64,000 bases of DNA from Burkholderiaceae bacterium (GCA_030123545.1 CP126124.1:992001-1056000); one strand, 5' to 3'; positions 52,813 to 61,117 are shown, numbered from the stretch's first letter. Numbers and translations: made by a program. The notes: generated by a model not told the origin, from the letters alone.

Positions 52813-54024
52813 ATGTTGCTCAATCGTTCCCACCTGTTTTCCGCACTGTTCGCGGCGGCCGTCATTGCCGCGCCTGCCGGCCCCGCGCTGGCGCAGGACA
52901 TCGTGCTCGGCGCCTCGGTGCAGCTGACCGGCCCGCTGGCCAACACCGGACGCTACTACCGCGACGCGTACCAGCTCGCGATCGAAAAGATCAATGCGGC
53001 CGGCGGCGTCAAGATCGACGGCAAGTCGCACAAGCTCGCGCTGAAGCTCTACGACAACCAGTCCGACGTGAACCTGTCGGTGCGCCAGTACACGCAGCTG
53101 GTGTCGCAGGACAAGGTGAACCTGCTGCTCGGCGGCTTCGCCAGCAATTTCCAGCTGGCGGACTCCGCAGTCTCCGAGAAATACAAGATCCCGATGGTGC
53201 AGGGCGGCGGCGCGTCGAACGAGATCTTCTCGCGCGGTTTCAAGTACATCTTCGGCACGCTGGCGCCGGCGAGCGACTATTTCGGCAGCACGGTCCAGAT
53301 GATGAAAGAACTGAAACCGGTGCCGAAGACCGTCGCGCTGCTGTACGCCGACGATTCGTTCGACGTGTCAGTGGCCAAGGGCACGCGGCCACTGCTCAAG
53401 AACGCCGGCTTCGACACCGTGATGGACGAGCGCTACAGCAGCAACACCAGCGACTTCAATTCGCTGTTGTCGCAGATCAAGTCCAAGAACGTCGACGTGG
53501 TGCTGGTCGCCGGCCACGAAACCGAGATCCTGAACTTCGTGCGCCAGGCCAAGAGTCTCGCGGTCGCGCCCAAGATGTATTCATTCACCGTCGGCGTGCC
53601 GAGCGAGGACTTCCGCAAGGCGCTGGGCAAGGATGCCGACTACGCGTTCGGCATGACCGCATGGCTGCCGCACGCGGCGCTGAAGGACCGCTGGTTCGGT
53701 GACGCCGACCAGTTCGCGAAGGACTACAAGGCCAAGTACGGTTACGACCCCGATTACCACGCCGCCTCGGGCGCGGCCGATGTCGAGGCGCTGGTGCAGG
53801 CCATGGAAGACGCGAACAGCCTGGACCCGCAGAAGGTGCGCGACGCGCTGGCGAAGGTCAAGTTCGAGAGCCTGTACGGCCCGATCGCGTTCAGCGCGGA
53901 CGGCCAGATCAATCTGCCGCAGGTCGTGGTCCAGGTGCAGGGCGAACACCTGGTCGAGGTCTACAACGCGAAGGGCTTCGTGAAGCAGCCGAAGTACCCG
54001 ATGCCGGCCTGGAACGCGCGCTAG
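52813..54024 (+). CDS. Branched-chain amino-acid (or aromatic acid) ABC transporter substrate-binding protein
   Basis: 403 residues with a signal peptide ending near GPALAQD, then the LivK-type type-I periplasmic fold: IVLGASVQLTGPLANTGRYYRD, LGGFASNFQLADSAVSEKY, and YNAKGFVKQPKYPMPAWN at the end. It captures an amino acid or similar carboxylate for the membrane complex LivHMGF encoded downstream. AAAGG at 52802-52806 supports the ATG at 52813; upstream in-frame ATGs at 52789 and 52807 are less likely. The real substrate is not determinable here. Confidence 0.88.
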   Translation: MLLNRSHLFSALFAAAVIAAPAGPALAQDIVLGASVQLTGPLANTGRYYRDAYQLAIEKINAAGGVKIDGKSHKLALKLYDNQSDVNLSVRQYTQLVSQDKVNLLLGGFASNFQLADSAVSEKYKIPMVQGGGASNEIFSRGFKYIFGTLAPASDYFGSTVQMMKELKPVPKTVALLYADDSFDVSVAKGTRPLLKNAGFDTVMDERYSSNTSDFNSLLSQIKSKNVDVVLVAGHETEILNFVRQAKSLAVAPKMYSFTVGVPSEDFRKALGKDADYAFGMTAWLPHAALKDRWFGDADQFAKDYKAKYGYDPDYHAASGAADVEALVQAMEDANSLDPQKVRDALAKVKFESLYGPIAFSADGQINLPQVVVQVQGEHLVEVYNAKGFVKQPKYPMPAWNAR

Positions 54025-54049
54025 TCACTGATCCACCACGGGATTCGCG

Positions 54050-54913
54050 GTGGATCTGCTCGCGCAAGTCCTCGTCAACGGCATCCTGCTGGGCGGGCTG
54101 TACGCCATCATGGCGCTCGGCCTCGCCCTGGTCTGGGGCGTGCTGAACATCGTCAACCTGGCGCATGGTGCGTTCATCATGCTGGGCGCGTACTGCTCCT
54201 GGCATCTGTTCCGCTATCTGCACATCGACCCGTTCCTCGGGCTGCCGATCACCGCGATCGTGATGTTCGTGCTGGGCTACATCGTGCAGCGCGGCCTGCT
54301 GAACCTGATCGTGCGCGCGCCGATGTTCAACACGCTGTTGCTGACCTTCGGGCTGGAGGTGGTGCTGACCTACCTCGCGCAGCTCGCGTTCTCGGCGGAC
54401 TTTCGCACCATCAATCCGTCGTACGCCGGCAACCAGCTGCAGTGGGGGCCGGTGGTGCTGCCGATCGCGCGGCTCGGCGCGTTCGTCGCGGCGCTGGTGC
54501 TGACCTTCGGCATGTGGCTGTTCCTGCTGCATACCAAGCTCGGGCGCGCGATTCGCGCGACCGCGCAGAACCTGGTCGCCGCGCGGCTGTACGGTGTCGA
54601 GCCGCGGCACCTGTATGCGGTGACGTTCGCGATCGGTATCGGGCTCGCGGGCGCGGCTGGCGGCCTGTACGGCACGGTGTCGCAGATCAACCCGTACATC
54701 GGCGCGACGCTGACCGCGAAGTCGTTCGCGATCGCGATCATCGGCGGGCTCGACAATCCGCTCGGTGTGCTCGTCGGCGGGCTGTTCCTCGGCATCATCG
54801 AGTCGCTGACCACGCTGTACATCGGCCCGACCTTCGCCGACGTCGCGAGCTTCGGCATCCTGGTACTGGTGCTGATCGTGCGGCCCACGGGCCTCTTGGG
54901 GAAGACCGCATGA
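54050..54913 (+). CDS. livH: Branched-chain amino-acid ABC transporter permease LivH
   Basis: 287 residues from a GTG at 54050, with about eight membrane helices. The NGILLGGLYAIMALGLALVWGVLNIVNLAHG N-terminus is characteristic of LivH, and RATAQNLVAARLYGV is the cytoplasmic EAA-like loop that contacts the ATPases. The stop overlaps the livM start by four bases. It is part of livKHMGF. Confidence 0.93.
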   Translation: MDLLAQVLVNGILLGGLYAIMALGLALVWGVLNIVNLAHGAFIMLGAYCSWHLFRYLHIDPFLGLPITAIVMFVLGYIVQRGLLNLIVRAPMFNTLLLTFGLEVVLTYLAQLAFSADFRTINPSYAGNQLQWGPVVLPIARLGAFVAALVLTFGMWLFLLHTKLGRAIRATAQNLVAARLYGVEPRHLYAVTFAIGIGLAGAAGGLYGTVSQINPYIGATLTAKSFAIAIIGGLDNPLGVLVGGLFLGIIESLTTLYIGPTFADVASFGILVLVLIVRPTGLLGKTA

Positions 54914-55857
54914 AGCGCTGGCGAATGGCCGTGCTGGTGATCGCGCTGCTGGTGCTGATCGGCGTGCCGTGGTACGGGTCGGACGTGCTGCTGCAGTTCG
55001 GCATCAACGCGCTGCTGCTGGCGGTGCTGGCGCAGGGCTGGAACATCATCGGCGGCTACACCGGCTACCCGTCGTTCGGCAATTCGGTGTTCTATGGGCT
55101 GGGCGCCTACGGCGTCGCGATCGCGATGGTGCAGTGGCATCTGCCGTTCTGGGTCGGCATGGTGTTCGGCGTCGTGCTGGCGGTCGTGTTCGCGCTGCTG
55201 CTCGGCGTGCCGGTGCTGCGGCTGCGCGGGCACTATTTCGCGATCGCGACGCTGGCGCTGGCGCAGGTGATGGCGGCGATCATCTCGAACGTGCCACTGG
55301 CGGGCCAGAACATCGGCCTGGTGCTGCCGCCGCTGAACAACGACCGGCTGTTCTACGCGCTGGCGCTGGCGCTGCTGGTGATCGCGACATTGACCGTCTA
55401 CTGGCTCACGCGCAGCCGCTTCGGCTTCGGCCTGATCGCGATCCGCGAGAACGAAGAGGGCGCGGCGGTGATGGGCGTGAACACCACGCTGTACAAGGTG
55501 CTGGCGTTCGCGCTGTCGGGCATCTTCAGCGCGCTCGCCGGCGGCATCCATGCGTACTGGATCACCTTCCTCGACCCGGACAGCGCATTCGACATCAGCC
55601 TGAACGTGAAGATGATCATCATGGCCGTGTTCGGCGGCGCCGGCACGGTGCTCGGGCCGATCGTCGGCGCGTTCTCGCTGTCCGCGATCTCCGAAGTGCT
55701 GGCTAGCGAGGTCACCAGCATCGCGGGTCTCTTCTTCGGCATCGTGATCGTCGCAGCCGTCGTGCTGATGCCGCGCGGCCTGACCGACCTGGCACGGCGC
55801 GTGCGCAAGCTGGGCTGGCGTTATTTCGCCGAGAACGTGCGGGCGAACAGGCTATGA
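54910..55857 (+). CDS. livM: Branched-chain amino-acid ABC transporter permease LivM
   Basis: 315 residues with about nine helices and the LivM landmarks GYTGYPSFGNSVFYGLGAY, GHYFAIATLALAQVM, and the cytoplasmic RENEEGAAVMGVNTTLYK loop. Forms the translocation pore with LivH. Overlaps the genes on both sides by four bases (ATGA). Confidence 0.94.
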   Translation: MKRWRMAVLVIALLVLIGVPWYGSDVLLQFGINALLLAVLAQGWNIIGGYTGYPSFGNSVFYGLGAYGVAIAMVQWHLPFWVGMVFGVVLAVVFALLLGVPVLRLRGHYFAIATLALAQVMAAIISNVPLAGQNIGLVLPPLNNDRLFYALALALLVIATLTVYWLTRSRFGFGLIAIRENEEGAAVMGVNTTLYKVLAFALSGIFSALAGGIHAYWITFLDPDSAFDISLNVKMIIMAVFGGAGTVLGPIVGAFSLSAISEVLASEVTSIAGLFFGIVIVAAVVLMPRGLTDLARRVRKLGWRYFAENVRANRL

Positions 55858-56702
55858 GCACCGCCGGGCCGCCCCAAGGTGCGAACGCCCACGGCACTGG
55901 CGCAGCCGGGGCCCCTTCCCCGGGTGGGGGCAGCGACCACGCGCGAGCGGGGAGCGTGGGGGCCAATGCTTCCGCTCAGCTCGAAGTCCGCCACGTGACC
56001 CGCCGCTTCGCCGGGTTGGTCGCGGTCAGCGAGGTCAGCTTCACGCTCGCCAAGGGCGAGATTCTCGGCCTGATCGGCCCGAACGGCGCCGGCAAGACCA
56101 CGCTGATCAGCCTGATCAGCGGCACGCTGCCGCCGAGCGAGGGCGAGGTGCTGTTCGAAGGGCATTTGATCAACTCGCTGCCGGCGTTCCGCCGCGCGCG
56201 GCTCGGCATCGGCCGCACGTTCCAGATCATGCGGCCGTTCCCCGGCCTGTCGGTGCTGGACAACGTCGCGGTCGGCGCGCTGTTCGGGCACGGCGGCGGC
56301 GAAGCGGAACTCGCGAAGGCCCGCGCACAGGCACGCGAGTCGCTGGAATTCGTCGGCCTGGGCAAATTCAGCGACCAGCGCGCCGACGAGCTCGGCGGCC
56401 CGGGTCGCAAGCGCCTGGAACTGGCGAAGGCGCTCGCGATGAAGCCCAAGCTCCTGCTGTGCGACGAGGTGATGGCCGGGCTGAACCACGTCGAGATCGA
56501 CGAGGTGATCGCGGTGATCCGCAAGGTGCGCGAGCAGGGCATCAGCGTGCTGGTGATCGAGCACGTGATCAAGGCGATCAAGAGCCTGTCGGATCGGCTG
56601 CTGGTGCTGCACCACGGCGAGAAGATCGCCGACGGCGCGCCCGACGCGGTGCTGTCGGATCCCACGGTGGTGCAGGCCTATCTCGGCAAGAGGCGCGCAT
56701 GA
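55854..56702 (+). CDS. livG: Branched-chain amino-acid ABC transporter ATPase LivG with extended N-terminus
   Basis: 282 residues. After a Gly/Ala/Ser-rich leader of ~42 residues comes a standard LivG: Walker A GPNGAGKTTLIS, signature-like LGGPGRKRLELAKAL, Walker B LLLCDEVMAGLNHVE, and the H-loop VIEHVIK. The signature loop reads GGPGRK instead of the common SYGQQR. The leader is encoded by a GC-rich repeat-like sequence (55862-55975) with CCCCTTCCCCGGGTGGGGG. The normal protein starts near ASAQLEVRHV, but no good start codon is visible there. Confidence 0.9.
   Translation: MSTAGPPQGANAHGTGAAGAPSPGGGSDHARAGSVGANASAQLEVRHVTRRFAGLVAVSEVSFTLAKGEILGLIGPNGAGKTTLISLISGTLPPSEGEVLFEGHLINSLPAFRRARLGIGRTFQIMRPFPGLSVLDNVAVGALFGHGGGEAELAKARAQARESLEFVGLGKFSDQRADELGGPGRKRLELAKALAMKPKLLLCDEVMAGLNHVEIDEVIAVIRKVREQGISVLVIEHVIKAIKSLSDRLLVLHHGEKIADGAPDAVLSDPTVVQAYLGKRRA
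55862..55975. repeat. GC-rich repeat-like sequence at the start of livG
   Basis: Contains GGGCCGCCCCAAGG and a CCCCTTCCCC/GGGTGGGGG palindrome, reminiscent of the GC-rich repeats around purH (22782, 24542) and in the GMC gene (26649). It is read in frame as a low-complexity N-terminal leader of LivG. Confidence 0.5.
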
Positions 56703-57430
56703 GCGAACCGGGTTACGGCGGCACGCCGCTGCTCAAGGTTCAGGGCCTGGGCGCGGGCTACGGCGAGATGCCGGTGCTGCACGATGTCTCGATCGAGGTG
56801 TATCCGGCCGAAATGGTCGCGCTGGTCGGCAGCAACGGCGCCGGCAAGACCACGATGCTGCGCGCGCTCTCGCAACTGCTCAAATGCACCGGCCGCATCA
56901 CCCTTGCCGGCCGCGAGCTCGTCGGCCTCACGCCGGACCAGGTATTCGGCCTGGGCCTGGTGCAGGTGCCCGAGGGGCGCCAGCTGTTCGACCGCATGAC
57001 GGTGCAGGACAACCTGCTGATGGGCGCGTACCGCCGCAGCGACAAGGCGGCGGTCGCGCGCGACCTGGACCGCATGTACACGCTGCTGCCGCGCCTGGGC
57101 GAGCGGCGCCGGCAACTGGCCGGCAGCATGTCCGGCGGCGAGCAGCAGATGTGCGCGATGGCGCGCGCGCTGATGGCCGCGCCGGTGCTGATGATGGTCG
57201 ACGAGATGAGCTTAGGGCTAGCGCCGGTCGTGGTCGATCAGCTGATGGAGGTGCTCGGCGAGATCCGCAAGCAAGGCGTCACCGTGCTGCTGGTCGAGCA
57301 GGACGTGCAGGTCGCGCTGTCGGGCGCGGACCGCGGCTACGTGATCGAGACCGGCCGTGTGGTGCTCAGCGGCAGCGCAAAGGATCTGATCGACGACCCG
57401 GCGGTGCAGCAGGCGTATCTGGGGATGTGA
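56699..57430 (+). CDS. livF: Branched-chain amino-acid ABC transporter ATPase LivF
   Basis: 243 residues: Walker A GSNGAGKTTMLR, signature MSGGEQQMCAMARAL, Walker B LMMVDEMSLGLAP, H-loop LLVEQDVQ, all typical of LivF. It energises the LivHM pore with LivG. It starts four bases before the livG stop. Its last ~97 bp and the following repeat are duplicated at 60950-61117, where they form the right border of the AbiE-bearing block. Confidence 0.95.
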   Translation: MSEPGYGGTPLLKVQGLGAGYGEMPVLHDVSIEVYPAEMVALVGSNGAGKTTMLRALSQLLKCTGRITLAGRELVGLTPDQVFGLGLVQVPEGRQLFDRMTVQDNLLMGAYRRSDKAAVARDLDRMYTLLPRLGERRRQLAGSMSGGEQQMCAMARALMAAPVLMMVDEMSLGLAPVVVDQLMEVLGEIRKQGVTVLLVEQDVQVALSGADRGYVIETGRVVLSGSAKDLIDDPAVQQAYLGM

Positions 57431-57500
57431 GCGGGTTGCTCCTGAAACAATAGCTGAAAGCGTAGTCACTGCCTTCGCTATTGCGCTATTTCATTCAATT
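57334..57500 (+). repeat. Left copy of the livF 3'-end direct repeat
   Basis: The last 97 bp of livF plus the following AT-rich repeat. The counterpart is at 60950-61117, offset 3616 bp in the same orientation. Within the coding part only four bases differ and all are silent third-position changes (Arg, Lys and two Asp codons). Beyond the stop codon similarity falls off but stays visible through the TGAAA...AATAGCTGA core. Confidence 0.9.
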
Positions 57501-57531
57501 CGGAACGACCGATCGGCAATCCGGGCCGACT

Positions 57532-57948
57532 TCAGCGCGCTGCGGGCACGGGGCAGCTCAGATCGCCCTCCTGGCAATGGAGATAGGACTCGAAGTCCTT
57601 GCTGCGAGCCTGCGTCAGGTTGTCGCGGCACATGCTGAAGACCATCGGAGACACGCTTCCGCCGTCGCCTCCCGAGGCCTGAAAGTTGCATTCGGCATCG
57701 CGGAACCGGAGCCAGTCGCGCTGCGCCTCGATCAGCCGCTTCGTTGAATGCGGATCGCCCGTCAGCCGCGCTTCGATCTGCCGGTAGAGGGCGTTCATCT
57801 TCTTGTCGGATTTCTGGAACGACGCGCCGGCGCATTGGTCCATCGCCGACTGAGTCTGCGGGTTGGCGCAATCGCGCGGCGCGCTCTGCGCGAGCGCGAA
57901 GGCGGGCACGGCCAGGGCGATCGCGGCGATCGGCATCGTGAGTTTCAT
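57532..57948 (-). CDS. LprI-like secreted protein (DUF1311, lysozyme-inhibitor type)
   Basis: 138 residues with a signal peptide ending in AFALAQS, then the DUF1311 pattern DCANPQTQSAMDQCAGASFQ, a LYRQIEARL helix and the late LIEAQRDWLRFRDAEC motif, with paired Cys. LprI-like proteins inhibit lysozyme in the periplasm in the mycobacterial prototype; the role here is unknown. It is the first gene of the block between the two livF ends, and lies 53 bp downstream of the frameshifted methyltransferase on the same strand. Confidence 0.85.
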   Translation of the reverse strand: MKLTMPIAAIALAVPAFALAQSAPRDCANPQTQSAMDQCAGASFQKSDKKMNALYRQIEARLTGDPHSTKRLIEAQRDWLRFRDAECNFQASGGDGGSVSPMVFSMCRDNLTQARSKDFESYLHCQEGDLSCPVPAAR

Positions 57949-58001
57949 CGGACGCTCTTCCTTTCGTTGTTGCGGCTGCGTACTCGCCTGGGGCGCGCGC
58001 C

Positions 58002-58465
58002 TCACAGCCACTGCCGTACCTTGCGGAGGTACGCGGCATAGTCGGCGCCGAACTTCTGCGCAAGCACGCGCTCCTCCGGGATGATTTGAAAACGGGTGAT
58101 GTACGCGGCAAACAGCAGCGGCCCGGCAAGGGCTGCCGGCACTGCCAGATACAGCGTCCAGGCGAGCAGCAGCATCGTCAGCCCGAGGTACATCGGATTG
58201 CGCGTGTAGCGGTACACGCCGCCGACCACCAGCGAGGAAGCCGCCTCGGGCCTGTGCGGGTCGATCGTCGTCCTTGCGCAGCGAAACGCGGCGATGCCGG
58301 AGAACGCAAGCAGGAACCCGACGACGGGGCGAGCACCGCCGCCGCCATGACGCGCAAGCTCGGCTCGATGGCGACCGCATCGGTGACGCGGGACGCGAGC
58401 CACATCGCCACGCCGAACAGCGTGAAGACGATCGGGGGAGGAATCCGGTGTTCGAGCCAGTGCAC
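58002..58465 (-). pseudogene. Isoprenylcysteine carboxyl methyltransferase-family protein, frameshifted
   Basis: The N-terminal part is read from a GTG at 58465 (MHWLEHRIPPPIVF, first two helices). The C-terminal part is in a different frame from about 58325 (VVGFLLAFSGIAAF, then the family motif GVYRYTRNPMYLGL, and EERVLAQKFGADYAAYLRKVRQWL to the stop at 58002). Together they make one normal ~150-residue ICMT/PEMT-like methyltransferase; the break lies in a GCCCC/CGTCG stretch. A true mutation or a sequencing error would look the same. It lies directly upstream of the LprI gene. Confidence 0.75.
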
Positions 58466-58632
58466 TTGAATAGGCTACCGCGTTCGGGCCCCGACGCCGC
58501 CGGCCGCACCGGCGGCGGCATGAAGCGCCAATCGATGACGATCAGGGCCGCAGCAACGGACCACACGCAGCCCCGGACGCGGCGGCTTTTCGGGCGAAGG
58601 CCGGACAACTACATGGCAACGCGCAGATTTCC

Positions 58633-58661
58633 TTGAAACTGCGAATTTGGCGTGATATTGT
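58633..58661 (+). promoter_or_regulatory. Promoter of the abiE operon
   Basis: TTGAAA at 58633-58638, a 17-bp spacer, and TATTGT at 58656-58661, with TG one base before it (extended -10). The -10 ends six bases before the AbiEi ATG at 58668, so the transcript probably begins at or next to the start codon, giving a leaderless mRNA. AbiEi proteins are known autorepressors, and its binding site would be expected here. Confidence 0.6.
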
Positions 58662-58667
58662 GTAGCA

Positions 58668-59474
58668 ATGATCAGGGAAGAGAGTCCCCTACCAGCTTCG
58701 CGCGCCCGGCTTGCCGCCGTGCTGCGCGCCACCAAGGAAGTGGTGTCGATCGACGCTACGGCGCAGACGCTCGACCTCGACCGGACGGCAGCGGCCAAGC
58801 TCCTCTCGCGCTGGCGCAAGCAGGGCTGGTTGCGGCGCATCGGGCAAGGGCTTTACGTCCCCGTGCCGCTCGATCTCGCGGGAAGCGAGCAGGTGGTCGA
58901 GGACCCGTGGGTGCTGGTCCCGACGCTCTTTGGTCAATGCTATATCGGCGGGTGGACCGCCGCCCACCATTGGGACCTCACCGAGCAGCTTTTCAACGAG
59001 ACCCTTGTCTTTATGACGCGGCGAATCAGCGTCCGGCGCGTGAGCGCGCAGGGCGTGAGCTTCCTGCTGCATCACGCGGCTTCGAGCCGCCTCTTCGGGC
59101 TCAAGGCCATCTGGCGCGGCTCGAAGCGCGTGAACATCTCCGACCCCGCGCGCACCCTCATCGACATGCTGGCGATGCCGGAAACCGGCGGTGGCATCGA
59201 TCACGTCGCCGATTGTCTGGCGGCGCACCGCAAATCACCGGCCTACGCGCATGACCTGCTGGTCCGCTATGCGGAGCAGTTCGGCAACGGCGCAGTCTTC
59301 AAGCGGCTCGGTTTTCTGGCCGAGACGCGCCTGCGCGACACGGACCTCGCGGCGGCGTGCCGTGCGCGGCTGACGCAGGGCTATGCGCAGCTCGACCCTG
59401 CGCTGCCCGCCGCGCACCTGCACACCGCGTGGCGGCTCTGGGTCCCCGACCGCTGGAGACAGGACGCGCCATGA
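58668..59474 (+). CDS. AbiEi-type antitoxin (type IV toxin-antitoxin, phage defence)
   Basis: 268 residues. An N-terminal winged helix (ATAQTLDLDRTAAAKLLSRW and GWLRRIGQGLYVPV) is followed by the AbiEi C-terminal region (YIGGWTAAHHWDLTEQLF, ISDPARTLIDMLAMP). In AbiE systems this protein represses its own operon and counteracts the AbiEii nucleotidyltransferase without direct binding. The next gene overlaps its stop by four bases (ATGA). The promoter is immediately upstream and the transcript is probably leaderless. Confidence 0.85.
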   Translation: MIREESPLPASRARLAAVLRATKEVVSIDATAQTLDLDRTAAAKLLSRWRKQGWLRRIGQGLYVPVPLDLAGSEQVVEDPWVLVPTLFGQCYIGGWTAAHHWDLTEQLFNETLVFMTRRISVRRVSAQGVSFLLHHAASSRLFGLKAIWRGSKRVNISDPARTLIDMLAMPETGGGIDHVADCLAAHRKSPAYAHDLLVRYAEQFGNGAVFKRLGFLAETRLRDTDLAAACRARLTQGYAQLDPALPAAHLHTAWRLWVPDRWRQDAP

Positions 59475-60910
59475 TCGACAAACGCGACGTTCTCGAAACC
59501 GCCTCTTCGCTCGGCCTGCTGCCGGGCGTGGTCGAGAAGGACTACGTTCTCGGCTGGCTGCTGGCCGGGATCAACGCGCATCCCGAGCTTGCCTCATCGT
59601 GGGTCTTCAAGGGCGGGACCTGTCTCAAGAAGTGCTTCTTCGAGACCTACCGGTTTTCCGAAGACCTCGACTTCACGCTGCGCGACGAGCGCCAGATTGA
59701 AGAGGGCTTCCTGCACCGCACGCTCGGCGAGGTGATCGCGTGGGTGTCCGATGCCTCCGGCATCGTGCTGCCCGCGGATCAGCTGAGTTTCGACATCTAC
59801 GAGAACCCGCGCGGGCGGGTTTCGTGCCAGGGTAAGGCCGGCTATCGCGGTCCGGTGTCGCCAGGCACGAGCGCGGGCGGCTGGCCGAAGATCAAGCTCG
59901 ACCTCACGGCGGATGAACGCCTCGTGCTGCCTGCTGTGCGGCGCGAGGTCTTTCACCCTTACGCCGACCGGCCAAAAGGCGGGATGTGGATCGAGTGCTA
60001 CGCCTACGAGGAAGCCTTCGGGGAGAAGGTGCGCGCGCTGGGCGAGCGCACACGGCCCCGCGATCTTTACGACGTGGTCAATCTCTACCGCCACGGCGAC
60101 ACCCGCCCGTCTGCGGCGGTGCTGCGCGATGTGCTTGAGCAGAAGTGCGCCTACAAGAGCATCCCGCTGCCGACGGTCGCGGCGCTTGAACCGCACCGCA
60201 CCGATCTGGAAGCGATGTGGCAGAACATGCTCGCCCACCAGCTTCCGGTGCTTCCGCCCGTCGCGGACTTCTGGGCGGCATTGCCCGATTTTTTTGCTTG
60301 GCTCATGGGTCGAGCCGAAGCGCCGATGCGCGCACGGATCGAACCCGGCTCGTCCGAAGTCACGATCCGCAGCCGCGTACTGCCGATGGCGGTCCCGCTG
60401 CGCGCCCGCGCGCCGCTCGAAGTCATCCGCTTCGCGGCAGCGAACCATCTGTGCGTGGACCTGAGCTATGACGGCAGTGTCCGCCGCATCGAACCTTATT
60501 CACTGCGCCAGACCGCCGAGGGCAACTTCGTCCTGCACGCCATCCGCGCCGACTCCGGCGGCCATCGCTCGTACCGCGTGGACCGCATGCAGGGCGCATC
60601 CGTCACCACGCAATCCTTCACGCCCCGCTACCTGGTGGAACTCTCTACCGATGGGTCGCTGCCGGTCGCTGCCGCCGCCGCACGGCCCGTCAGCTTCTCC
60701 GGACCGCAGCGCGAAGCGCGGCCAGCACGGCGCGCCCGCGCCTTCGCACCGGCGCGCAGCGACGGCCCGGTCTACGTCTATCGCTGCACGGTGTGCGGCA
60801 AGACGTTCAACCGCAAGACGATGGACGGCGCGCTGAACCCGCACAAGAACCCGAAAGGCTACGACTGCTACGGGACCTACGGCACGTATGTACGCACGAA
60901 GTACTCGTGA
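59471..60910 (+). CDS. AbiEii-type nucleotidyltransferase toxin fused to a WYL-like domain and zinc finger
   Basis: 479 residues, long for the family (about 300 is common). Residues 1-300 form an AbiEii nucleotidyltransferase: KGGTCLKK with Gly48-Gly49-Thr50 and the metal-binding pair Asp65/Asp67 in RFSEDLDFT, then KIKLDLTADERLV and ARDLYD-like RPRDLYDVVNLYRHG. Residues ~317-395 resemble a WYL domain (RRIEPYSLRQTAEGNFVLHA). The C-terminus has a C2HC zinc-finger pattern at Cys439, Cys442, His458 and Cys466. AbiEii toxins transfer nucleotides to RNA substrates. The WYL and zinc-finger assignments are by eye. Confidence 0.78.
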   Translation: MIDKRDVLETASSLGLLPGVVEKDYVLGWLLAGINAHPELASSWVFKGGTCLKKCFFETYRFSEDLDFTLRDERQIEEGFLHRTLGEVIAWVSDASGIVLPADQLSFDIYENPRGRVSCQGKAGYRGPVSPGTSAGGWPKIKLDLTADERLVLPAVRREVFHPYADRPKGGMWIECYAYEEAFGEKVRALGERTRPRDLYDVVNLYRHGDTRPSAAVLRDVLEQKCAYKSIPLPTVAALEPHRTDLEAMWQNMLAHQLPVLPPVADFWAALPDFFAWLMGRAEAPMRARIEPGSSEVTIRSRVLPMAVPLRARAPLEVIRFAAANHLCVDLSYDGSVRRIEPYSLRQTAEGNFVLHAIRADSGGHRSYRVDRMQGASVTTQSFTPRYLVELSTDGSLPVAAAAARPVSFSGPQREARPARRARAFAPARSDGPVYVYRCTVCGKTFNRKTMDGALNPHKNPKGYDCYGTYGTYVRTKYS

Positions 60911-60949
60911 TATCGACCCTGCCGGGCGGTTCAGGTTCCCTTTTGATGG

Positions 60950-61117
60950 CGGCTACGTGATCGAGACCGGCCGCGTGGTGCTCAGCGGCAGCGCAAAAGA
61001 CCTGATCGACGATCCGGCGGTGCAGCAGGCGTATCTGGGGATGTGAGCGGATTGCTATTGAAATAATAGCTGACTCCGCATATACCGCCTTGGCTCTGGC
61101 GATGTTTTTCTTTCAAA
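60950..61117 (+). repeat. Right copy of the livF 3'-end direct repeat (livF remnant)
   Basis: The frame from the first complete codon encodes GYVIETGRVVLSGSAKDL, then IDDPAVQQAYLGM and a stop at 61044-61046, identical in protein to the end of LivF at 57336-57430. The rest of livF is missing. It is followed by ATTGCTATTGAAATAATAGC, the clearest copy of the AT-rich repeat. Between it and the abiE stop are only 39 bp. No other feature was found in 60911-61143. Confidence 0.9.

Noticed and set aside
48611..55890. Similar starts of RuvX and LivG (MSSAGPPQ and MSTAGPPQ)
   Set aside because: The match is limited to eight residues and the flanking DNA differs. Chance or shared GC-rich bias is sufficient.
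57334..61117. A tRNA or integrase-type attachment site explaining the direct repeats
   Set aside because: The repeats are the end of a protein-coding gene, no tRNA is present and no integrase gene lies in the block. The silent-only differences fit exchange with a homologous locus better.
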